Shown: piece after piece, positions 55,040 to 64,000 of the stretch | Numbering within the stretch: position 1 is the first letter of the stretch | Layout: each line of letters begins with the position of its first letter | DNA from: Isoetes taiwanensis | Lineage: Eukaryota; Streptophyta; Lycopodiopsida; Isoetales; Isoetaceae | DNA length: 64,000 nucleotides | Direction: 5' to 3' | Assembly: GCA_021234155.1 (NCBI GenBank) | Contig: JAJEKV010000060.1 | Span: 930,001-994,000, forward strand | Notes under the pieces: model-generated | What the model saw: the letters and a program-made list of their open reading frames with translations, nothing else | Database searches by the model: none | Told to the model about the DNA's origin: nothing | Program-made: the position numbers and the translations under genes

Positions 55040-55914
55040 CGACGTGTAGCTAAGCAAGTAGCACCCTAGGGGGCAACTTGCAAGTGTGTGCACATTTATT
55101 CATGTGTACACTTTAGCCCACTTAATTAATATAGGCAAGTGGGCCACATCCATTTATCCCACATGCTCAAGGGTTAATAGAAACCCTAGCCCTAACTTGT
55201 AGTCTATATAAGGCAACCTAAACCCTAACTTTCCATTTTCGTCCACAGCCTTCTAGAACTCCATTTTGCTTGCTCGAAGAGCCAATCTTGACTCCCGAAG
55301 TCTGTCTGAGTAGCTTAGCTCATCAGCTTCCCTTTCTAGCTTCATCTTCAAGCAGATCTGCAGCATGGACGCATTCAGAGCAGGAGGAGCAAGCCATGGA
55401 TCAGGTATTTTGCCAATTCAATAGTCTAATCTGCCTCCCAGACATAGAATAAGTAAGTTTAGCCTATTGAATTGCCCATAGCAGCCATCTAGATCTCTAG
55501 ATATCAAGCCATAACTAAAGAACCTAACTCTGTGATTTAGACTAAATCTTATTCTTTAGTTCTTCTATGATGTGTATGTGATGATGATCTCTATGGAATC
55601 ATTGTATTGGGAAGGGGGGTAGAGGCCTTAAAAGCCTAGTAGTCACTGCTCCTAGCTAGCCTCTTTAATGCACTATTAAATTCGGCCTGTGTACAAGAAC
55701 CACACCTGGTTGTGGGTGGAGGGGCCAGACTGGCTTACAAGGAGGTTCATGTCCTGAATCATGATCACGTCCCTCTGGTAGTAAAGCCTATTGGGGACTA
55801 CAGTGCACTAGGCCTAATACTCTGCCACTGCGTGCGGGCTTTGCATGGGTTCGACACTCTTGGGGTGATGTACACCTTCCATGGAGTTCAGTCGAGCACT
55901 ACCACCCCAAAACT
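55040..55914 (+). promoter_or_regulatory. Promoter-like segment, possibly a solo LTR
   Basis: A good TATA box (CTATATAAGG, 55204-55213) is followed by a CT-rich leader-like sequence and ATG-containing text (GCATGGACGC near 55363) without a long frame. Upstream CCCTAG and AACCCTA motifs are common in plant promoters. Composition suggests an LTR, but I could not place TG...CA ends, a primer site or a target duplication. Confidence 0.3.
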
Positions 55915-56600
55915 GGGTCCACATGTTGTTTTTCAGTGTCTTTTTTGCAAAAAAACAACACCAAAAAACTACGTGTTGTTTTTTGTCCGGATTTGCTAGA
56001 AATGACGTGTAGTTTTTAGCAAAATTTTTATACATGTAGTTTTTTTCAGAAAAAAGTCTACACGTAGAATTTTATCAAAATTATCTACGCGTAGAAATTA
56101 ACATGTGTTTCTACATGTTTTTTAAAAGTAGCTATAGTTCTCAAGTGTTGTTTTCCTAAAAAGTAGACATGTCGTTCTCAATAAACTTAAAAGGTCCACA
56201 TGTTGCTTTTAACTGTTGTTTTGCAGAAAAACAACACTGAAAAACCACGTAAAGAATTTTGTCCGACTTTGCTAGAAACTACACGTAGGTTTCTGGGTTT
56301 TTTTCTTAGCTATATTGTTTCCAAGTGTTGATTTTCACGAAAAATGATATGTGGTTACTCAAGAATAGCTGTTGTTTTCCAATAATGTTTTTCTGATGAG
56401 AAGGAATTTTGATATATAGTTTTACATACAAATCACATGTAGTTCTTTATAAAAGTAAAGACCTTTAGGTGTTGTTTTTCCAAAACAATATATGCCGTGG
56501 TTTTAGAAACATAATAAAGGACGCGGTTCTAAATGACGCCGTTTTAAAAACAACATGATGAATTGTTTTTTTATAAAGGATGTGGGTGTAGAAACAACAT
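55915..56600. repeat. Array of short AC(A/G)TGT(T/A)GTTTT motifs in both orientations
   Basis: More than a dozen variants of ACATGTTGTTTTT, ACGTGTAGTTTTT, AAACTACACGTAG and AAACAACA occur in 700 bases, separated by 20-50 bases, with poly-T and poly-A edges. TTTGCTAGAAA(T/C)(G/T)AC and TTTGTCCG(G/A) recur with them. The style resembles the subterminal arrays of the hAT elements in this window, but I found no matching terminal repeats. Confidence 0.55.
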
Positions 56601-57299
56601 GATTTTGGAAAGAGGAAAACTTAGGAACAGGCCTCGAATTTAGTTTTTGCACTAACCAGCAAAAATGCCGCCCTTCATCTATACTAATCGGATTTTTGAG
56701 AAAAACACCCCTAATTTGCCGGATTTTACACTAATTTTATAAAATTTCGACCGGAAATTTGCCTGCATCTACTTTATCAAATCGGATATTTCTAACTTTA
56801 ATCGGAAATTCTGGGGAGGAACCCCCCTAATTTAGACCCTTGCTTAGGAATAACTCAATTTCAACCTCAATTTCCTAACATATTTCCCCTTCGATTTGAG
56901 GGCTCCAAAACAACAGTATATAAAAGCCATAAAATCCACAAATTCCATTGTTTTACAAGAATAAAAGCTGTAGGCCTAGCTATCATTGTTCTTACTGATT
57001 TTATCCATAGAAAAAGAAAATGTTTATGTTTCAGACCAAGCTTCGCCATTACAAATCCAAGCCAGGCCTGAATCCAAAGTCAAGAAATTCGCTCCAATAC
57101 AGATTGAATAAAAACCCTTCGGTCGGGCCCGCATCGATAGCACAAATTGGGATGTGGGTTCCCACAAAACAGGAAGCGTGAGGGCTTGGACAAATGGGTA
57201 TACCGCAGGACTCTATTGTGATGATATTTGTGTTTGTGCTTAAGCAAAAGCACCAAATTTTGTCACCGCGAACACACCGCTGCAACATTCATCACTATA
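56601..57299. other. Non-coding stretch
   Basis: No supported gene. AATCGGA(T/A)TTT and AATTTGCC variants recur at 56690-56800. Confidence 0.4.
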
Positions 57300-57906
57300 T
57301 TCGAGTGCATGCACCGAATCCTAACCGCCATAAGCGATCGATTTCGATCAACATAATATCTACAACCATGAATCCATCTCCAACTTGTAGAGAAATATGA
57401 TGAAGCGCCGCCTCTGGCGATACATGGATGCCGCCAGGGCTCTAAAACTATTCGCAAACTATGAGCGCTTTGAGATGAATCCTTGCGTCTTATTTGCCTT
57501 CTACCATTCCGCCATTTCACAAAGACACTTGCATTTTACATTTTAGCACCCTCATCCCAAATTGCAGTGCAGTTATGCACCATTGCACATCCCGCTTCAC
57601 AAAATGCTTCCCATATTTTTCCTTCAAATGATTCACAATATACTCCGACATGCATTTTAGATAGTCGGAAACAAGTCTCTCCGCTGAGAGCCCAAAAGGC
57701 AGTGCTTTTTTTTTGGAACCAGTGGCCAATAAGAGCTTGAAGTTGGTAGCAAATACAGCTCCATTTTGACGAACTGCTGTTATTGCTGATGCCAAATCAT
57801 TTTGCTCCAGATTAACAGAGGCATAGCCGGTTCCTTTTATGGCCTCTGTGTAAGCCAAAAGCGCAGGCCAGCCCCAAGCCTTTAGCTCCAGTGTCCATAT
57901 CAGCAC
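57300..57906 (-). pseudogene. Hsp70-like ATPase fragment of the HSPA12 type
   Basis: The minus strand reads WTLELKAWGWPALLAYTEA, NFKLLLATGSKKKALPFGLS and SDYLKCMSEYIVNHLKEKYG, then KHFVKRDVQWCIT, which fits the HSPA12-type subdomain (DYL..hh..hh and the W.hTVPAIW block). After a break it resumes in other frames with SPGGIHVSPEAALHH and LQVGDGFMVVD, matching the family's LEPEAA and VGDxFMVVDxGGGT motifs. The N-terminal phosphate loop and everything after the VVD motif are missing. The fragment is a dead piece or a set of exons cut off by insertions. Confidence 0.5.
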
Positions 57907-59498
57907 AAATCAATAGCAAACTGGCAGGATCTCAGGGTAGGCCATATCTGGCCTTCTTTGCAAGACAAATGCATGGATCAGTGAGGCTAATACTGATAAA
58001 ATACTGGGCAAATGACACAGATCCGGCAATGAAAATCTATTCAAAACTATGAATCCGGCAGAAAAGGCAGATCCCGATCTTTGAAGAGAAACAAAGGAGG
58101 TCCAGCAGAATATGATCAGAAGATGAGAGGTCGGAGAATGGCCAGGAATCTGAATTTAGAAAAGAAGAAGGGGATTGGAGCCCGCCAAAAAAGCCCGCCG
58201 CCTACCGCCAAAAGGTTCGACTAATGAGACAGGAAGACGAGGATCGAGATCTAAGCCCTTGGTTTATTTTTCATCCGACGGCCCTTATAAGTTTCACATA
58301 ATATTAGAATTCAAACTTTTCAATAGACCCTTTTCCAATTCTAACTTATAAAACAAAGGCCCCTTGTGAATAAATAAATACTCTTATTGAATATGTAGCA
58401 TAAAGTTTTATACGCTTTTTTACATGATTTTTCTATGATTTCGGTGTTGTATTCGTGTTGACATACTAAATAGTATTTCTAGAGTGCGCACTTTTTGGGC
58501 CGTTGATTTCGATTGGCTTAAACAATCCGACGGTTGTTGCTGCGAACACTGCATACATATGCATCAAACCCCATAACTTTTGCCCTCTGGATTCTTGCTG
58601 CTGCTGGCGGAGGGGATTCTTTGTTAAAGTGGAAGCTTCTGTTGTGGTAGATAATAGTCTTTTATTCTTGTTTGGGTTAGCATAATGATTTTCTATTGTT
58701 CCTTTACTTTTGTAAGCAAAAGGTAAGCATCGATCTTTACGAAAAGCAAGAGCAATCTGTCGGACCCTAGACGACGATTTTTTATTCTTGTTTTGGGTTT
58801 TGCTAGGGATTGTATACAAAAGGTTGAGTAGAAGCGAAAAGTTTGACTAAGATGTATCGAAAGTGAAAATTCGAGTATGAAGCATCTGGCGGGGGTTTAG
58901 CAGAGCTTCTTTGCCGACCGGGCGCAAAGCGGATCTCGTGAACGAATGCCAATGATCTTGAAACAAATCTCGAAAACAAATGGCGAGATCCACCGGAATG
59001 CATCCGCATGCGGCTCCTCGCTCGTGCATTTTCCTTTTTGGTTGCCCTAGAATCAACCTAAAATGGCAAGCATCGAGAACCTTTGTGGATGAAAACGGGC
59101 TGTTTGTTAGCGAGTCTAGGAAGAGCATGTCACACTAGGTCGCACGTATCAAAAACATTTGTTCCTTGCCCTATTTCCGCCCCGCTTATCCGCTTTTGGA
59201 GCAGATGTATTTCAAAATGATTCATTTGCCTCAACCGGACTCGAGCTCGATTACAAACCGTAAGTCATTTTTTTTGCTTTATTTCAGATTTGCTCAATGC
59301 CCCCGCAATAGAATAGGTTCGAATAGGTTTTTTTCTTTGAAGCAAGAATCGAATAGGTTCGTTTCCCTTTGAAATGATGTCTTAGAAGCCACATATATTT
59401 CCGGTGATTAGGCATTCAAGAAACTGCTTAGACCATTCTAAAACCAGCTACACGAGAACTTTCAACATAAAAGCCAGCAGGGGACCCGGTGAAAATAG
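57907..59498. other. Non-coding stretch
   Basis: No supported gene. A minus-strand frame at 58847-59128 has protein-like composition but no motif that I know. Confidence 0.4.
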
Positions 59499-60155
59499 GG
59501 TCTGCGAAGATCGTAGAAAATCTATGTATGTTATGCGGGAAAAAATTTGTACCTTTGGATCAGAGCTTTCTTTAATTTGCAAACTCCCCGCAAGATTAAT
59601 CTCTTTCAATGTGTTGGCCTAGATGTAGGTGCTAGATTTAACCCTCATGCGGGTTCCATACATTTCTATCTTCTTCTTGGATTCACTGTTGAGAGTCGAT
59701 GTATGAAAAGCATTTGTGTTTGCACAAGTAATCAACAGATTGTTGGTTCATTGGCATTTCTTTGGTCCTCCTTTAAAACATTCATGGCCCTATTTTTTTT
59801 GTACCACAAAAATGATAATGAGTGAAGATAGGTGCGTGAAGATCATCGTGCAAAACCTATGTATGTTATGCGGGAAAAAAAATTTGTACCTTTGGATGCG
59901 AGCTTCCTTTAATTTGCAAACCCTCTGCAAGATTAATCTCTTTCAATGGGCTGGTCCAGATGCAGGTGCTAGATTTAGCCCTAATGCAGGTTCCATACAT
60001 TTCTATTCTTGAATTCTTGTAAGCAGAGGTCCATGTATGAAAAGCATTTGTGTTTGCACAAGTAATCAACAGGTTGTTGGTTCATTGGCATTTCTTTGGT
60101 CCTCCTTTACATCATTCATGGCCCTATTTTTTACGTACCACGAAGATGATAATGA
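59499..60155 (+). repeat. Tandem duplication, about 330-bp period
   Basis: 59499-59826 and 59830-60155 share CTATGTATGTTATGCGGGAA, TTTGTACCTTTGGAT, AAGATTAATCTCTTTCAATG, ATGAAAAGCATTTGTGTTTG and TTGGTTCATTGGCATTTC in the same order with roughly one in ten bases changed. Confidence 0.85.
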
Positions 60156-60913
60156 AAGCACATTCATAGCGCCCACCAGATATTAGTTCTTTTGTGTCCC
60201 GGCCTTGCTTGTTGTCTTCAAACCTAGCACACAAGCTGCAGCCAATGGGTATTACTTATTGCATTATTAAATTTATTTGATTGCTAAATGGAAGAAGACA
60301 TCTATAAATTTTGAGTTGGTGGCACGATCTATTCGTTAGCTCGGCTCAAGATGTTGGGTTATAGACTTCACATGGACACCACAAACACAGTTAGGTTATT
60401 TTCTTTTTTCTTGGTGGTCATGCCTAGGTTCAAATCCTAGGGACACTTTCAAAGCTATTTGTTTTAATAAACTATCGTCCACTCATTATTCTTAATGTAT
60501 ATTTTAATAACGAGAATCTAGTGTTCGGTGTTCCACTGGGCTATAAGCATGGTATGGTGCCTTTTTTTGTGGTTACGGTTAGAATTTGAATATAAATTAT
60601 TATGGCTTTTTGGATGGATTTTTGAATAGGTCTTTAAAGAGATTCTAAGATTCTCCCAGCTCAATTGACAAGGATGATATTTTATCTTGTCTTGGTCTAC
60701 ATTGACGGTTGGATCCATATTACATCAATATGGCAATATCATTATGAGAGGCTTTTTTTTTCTATCATCATCACATTTATCCTTTTATCAATATAACACA
60801 TATAATAACATATAATAACACATATAATACATATGACACATATAATACCATTCGAATTTTTTTCTAGTTTGTTCGTCAATTCTTAATTTAAGAAGGGCCA
60901 AATTTTTTGGGTT
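60156..60913. other. Non-coding stretch with tRNA-like box and ATATAATAC microsatellite
   Basis: At 60422-60442 CCTAG-GTTCAAATC-CTAGG is a perfect T-arm-like stem-loop with a B box (GGTTCAAATCC, 60427-60437). An A-box-like TTAGCTCGGC lies near 60336, rather far upstream, so a SINE remnant is possible but weak. ACATATAATA repeats lie at 60795-60850. Confidence 0.35.
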
Positions 60914-61302
60914 AACACACAAACCATTATATCCAACACTCTAAAATTAAACCCCCTTCAAACCCCTTTGGTTTGGGTGCATATTCACACGGGAGGTGAC
61001 GTAGGGCAGCGAGAGCCCCTAAAATTATGTTTTGCATGTACAAAATCAACACCATGTAGTATATTATCACAAATCTTATAGTATTTTGCAAAACTTGTTA
61101 TACAGTATCGCAAATTTTGTACATGCATACCCCACAAACAAGGAACTTTACGTACGGTGTAGATTAAGGAATAACGGGTGAATATGCCTATCCAACAGCT
61201 CTCGATGCCCGGAGTCACCCCCCGTGTGAATATGCACCCAAACCAAAGGGGGTTTGAAGGGGGGTTTAATTTTAGAGTGTTGGATATAATGGTTTGTGTG
61301 TT
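60914..61302. mobile_element. 389-bp MITE with about 90-bp inverted ends
   Basis: The left end (AACACACAAACCATTATATC...CATATTCACACGGGAGGTGAC) and the inverted right end match over about 88 bases with only two or three small differences. The interior contains GTATCGCAAATTTTG-type AT-rich sequence and no gene. The target duplication is not clear. Long, well-preserved arms suggest recent activity. Confidence 0.85.
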
Positions 61303-61968
61303 GGACATTTAGCAAATGATATTTCGATGGTCAATGGCTGATCGTCACTTGTAACTCAATATCTTCTAGGTTGTTTTCAATTCCAATAGCTCTGATAGCA
61401 CAAGCATTGCAGCAATATCTTCCAGACTTGTTCATTTCTTGTTTCTGATTGACTGCCCCACATTTATCATCCCGGGAACTGACTATTTGAATTTCCCTTA
61501 TTGCTTTTTGTTCATATCAATGTGTCATTGGTCCACGTACATCTACATTCTAAAATCATAGCTCGACTCAAATTTGAAAATCTTAGCTATTGGGAATTAA
61601 TCATAATAAGCCCTAGGTTAATTCATGCAGGTGCAAATAATAATAAACTCTCTACGCACCTTTGTAATTCATGAATGTCTCAGGTAATTGTCTATGAATA
61701 TAAACCATAGATAAATTTGCAAATACTCAGACTTATCCATGTCTCAGATCATCTAGAGTTTTAAACTCTATTCAATGTTCTCTGCGCGCTTCCAGCATCC
61801 AATATAATATAACATGACAAATTCCTGCATGCCATTCATGCATTAGCATTAGCAAGGGAATCTAGGGGCATCCTGATGAACATGCTTCTTCTAAGAAGTT
61901 AAATTGGCTTGGCAAATTCTATATTTTTATATTCCTTCGTGTTTTGCCATGTCATCACCATAGGTGCC
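61303..61968. other. Non-coding stretch
   Basis: No supported gene and no clear repeat. Confidence 0.4.
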
Positions 61969-62605
61969 AACTCACATGTTCATGCCATGTCATCACCCAT
62001 AATTTTTGAAAAAGTCATCTTTTCAAAAATTATGAAGTTCGGTTTCTCTTTCTTATGACACCTTGTCATTTCCAGTGCCACATCACCTTCATTTCCAGTG
62101 CCACATCACCTTGCTTGCCAGTATTACCTACTTATCTCACTCAAAAAACACTCTTTTTTTTTCTTTTGTACATTGGCCTAGTCATTTTCTATCTAAAGTG
62201 CATAAAATGCTTAGTCATCACATCACACGCCACACCATCCAAAGAAATGCCATGTCACCATGGAGAAATATGTTAATGTTGAAAAATTGTCTATGCAAAT
62301 TCTTCATTTTTTCACGTCAAGTCTCATCTTTGCCACCTCACCAAAATCATGCCATGGCATCTCCCATAATTTTTGCAAATGCTCACCTTCTTAAAAAGAA
62401 AGTAGTTGCTTGCTCCTTTGATGCCAACTCACATGTTCATGCCATGTCATCACCCATAATTTTCGCAAAAGTCACCTTTTCATATTTTGCCACCTCAAGT
62501 CTCATCTTTGCCACCTCACCATAATCATGTCATGGCATCTACCATAATTTTTGCAAATGCTCACCTTCTTAAAAAGAAAGTAGTTTGCTTGCTCTTTTGA
62601 TGCCA
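61969..62605 (+). repeat. Interspersed CATG-rich repeats
   Basis: AACTCACATGTTCATGCCAT with GTCATCACCCATAATTTT occurs near 61969 and 62428. A unit with CATCT(C/A)CCATAATTTTTGC, AAATGCTCACCTTC and TTAAAAAGAAAGTAGTT occurs near 62358 and 62537. TTTCCAGTGCCACATCACCTT is doubled at 62069-62112. The open frames across it are by-products of the repeats. Confidence 0.7.
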
Positions 62606-64000
62606 CATCATCATTTCTATATCATTGCTCGCAAATGAGTGGAGAAAATTGAAATTTGCAAAAGTTGACATGTGCATGATGATGTGGCATGCCATTGGTG
62701 ACATATTAAGTAAGCAAGACAAAGCCAATTCACAGTTTTAGAGTAGGGAAGATGCTCATCCGTCGCTAGGACCTTCAAAGAGGACTTTTGGGGCAAGTTG
62801 CTTCCGGGGAGGTTTTAAGGATCCTCCTTCTGACGTCCACACCCTCCCTTTATAGTAGCTTAGCAAGGCCCTTGTAGTCAGCTCTTTAAGTTCTTAAAGT
62901 TCCTTCTATTCTATCCCTTGCCAACTCCTCTACCAAAAATTCCAAAGGTTGTCATATTTACTGCAAATCCAAGTCATCATGTCCACATCACCAATTTGCC
63001 ATGTTACAACATGCTCCAACATGCCACGTGGGCTCTGACATGCCACGCAGGGTCCAACATCAAATTTAGAAGTCAACAACTTCAAATTTGGAAGAGCTCA
63101 TGGTATTTGGTTCCACATTCCTAGCCATTTCCCTCATTTCTACCTCCATATCCTATTTTACCCCTTTCGTTCTTATCATGCCATAAATCCACCTTTGAAG
63201 CACTTTTTGCCTAGACCAATTCTCTATTTTTTCGTATATAACCCCTTGAGTCACTTAATTTCACCACTTCTAGCCCTTATCGTTATATTTCTTGTCTCAA
63301 GGTCTTACACCCTAATCCTTGGTCAAAACATTCATATGGCCATATCTTATTTATTGTCTCCAATTTCCATCAAGGATCCATAAATTCCATTTGTATGATG
63401 TATGTCTATTACCATTGCTCGCCCCTATTTCTTTCCCCTTCTCCAAACTCATATTGTAGACTTTCGCATGTTGTCTGAGATTGTTCTTGACTGTTTTGTG
63501 CAAATCAATGCGCAAAAAATACTTCTTATGATCCAAATTGCAATTTGACCACTTTCCCCATATCACATCTCCTTTTGGCACATCTCGGCTTTGAAATTTA
63601 TCAAAAACTCCATTGGCAACTCAAAATCCTCATTTTTAATTATTGTTTGTAGTTTGACTTTCATTGACCAAATTTTGTCCCGACTTTGAACTCGAATATC
63701 TCAAGGATCTGAGCTCATAATTGGCCAAGATTTTTGCCATTGCTTCCCAACAACTTTTCTCTATTAGTATGAGCAATCAATACTCAAGAACCAGTTTATC
63801 TCTGCATGCCACCTCTTGACTTTGAATGGAAGGAAAATAGATCCAAACCCATGTCCCTCAGTTCCTATTGCTTTGCGTCTTCAACTGCAACTTCTTGACC
63901 TTGTTCCAAGTACAAACGACCAAAACTCGACCTCCATAACATAAACCCTACAATAACCTAGAAACACACAGGGTTTACGTTTCGGAGGACGAAATGTGGG
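62606..64000. other. Non-coding right end of the window
   Basis: No supported gene. The last bases (GGAGGACGAAATGTGGG) resemble the stretch after the pol stop of plant gypsy elements, just before a 3' LTR, but no pol coding precedes it here. Confidence 0.35.

Noticed and set aside
60336-60442. tRNA gene at the GGTTCAAATCC stem-loop
   Set aside because: Only the T-arm forms; no acceptor, D or anticodon stems at the right distances.
62055-62524. 153-codon frame near the right end
   Set aside because: Runs through CATG-rich tandem repeats; composition follows the repeat, with no domain.

Overview
This is nuclear DNA from a land plant. The evidence is a Ty1-copia element with a plant initiator-Met primer site, plant-type hAT, Helitron and LINE remains, and intron-bearing fragments of plant housekeeping genes. 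Gene density is very low and nested transposons are common, so a large genome is likely. A free-standing LRR-Roc-COR (ROCO) gene, a pogo-type transposase and an animal-like transposon family together suggest a seed-free lineage such as a fern or lycophyte, but this is inference. Only one long open gene looks intact: the ROCO gene at 19875-22946 on the minus strand. Almost everything else that codes is broken by stops and frameshifts.

Layout. 1-3.5 kb: decayed multi-exon transposon-like gene with a conserved LHDQDF motif. 4.7-5.1 kb: small broken minus-strand gene with its own TATA box, beside a telomere-like CTATTAACC tract. 6.9-12.7 kb: pogo-type element with TA-flanked inverted ends; its transposase is split by a LINE. 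13-19.8 kb: anonymous DNA, a fold-back element and tandem duplications. 19.9-22.9 kb: the ROCO gene. 23.5-28.4 kb: complete copia element with two identical 238-bp LTRs and a 5-bp target duplication. 29.2-31.9 kb: exons from unrelated genes (poly(A)-binding protein, an unidentified exon, a MoaE-like exon) in a row on one strand. 33.5-34.8 kb: LINE reverse transcriptase remains.

The most unusual object spans 36699-50573. It is a 13.9-kb hAT element with matching CAGGGATA ends, a perfect 8-bp target duplication, and opposing TTCGCGTAAGCGAA-type repeats just inside both ends. Its left part holds a decayed hAT transposase. Its right part holds two minus-strand protein genes not expected in a hAT: a protein-kinase-like gene and a coiled-coil gene. 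A second 4.1-kb hAT element (39941-44031) is nested in it and has its own palindrome arrays at 42-bp spacing.

50.6-51.1 kb holds diverged repeats. 51.1-55.0 kb is a Helitron remnant (Rep and helicase, minus strand) with a recognisable 3' hairpin terminus and a 322-bp MITE inserted in the helicase. 55-56.6 kb has a promoter-like segment and a dense short-motif array. 57.3-57.9 kb is an Hsp70-like (HSPA12-type) fragment. 58-64 kb is non-coding, with duplications, a MITE with very long inverted ends and repeat tracts. Apart from the ROCO gene, the genes do not form a pathway; the window records layered transposition and gene-fragment capture.
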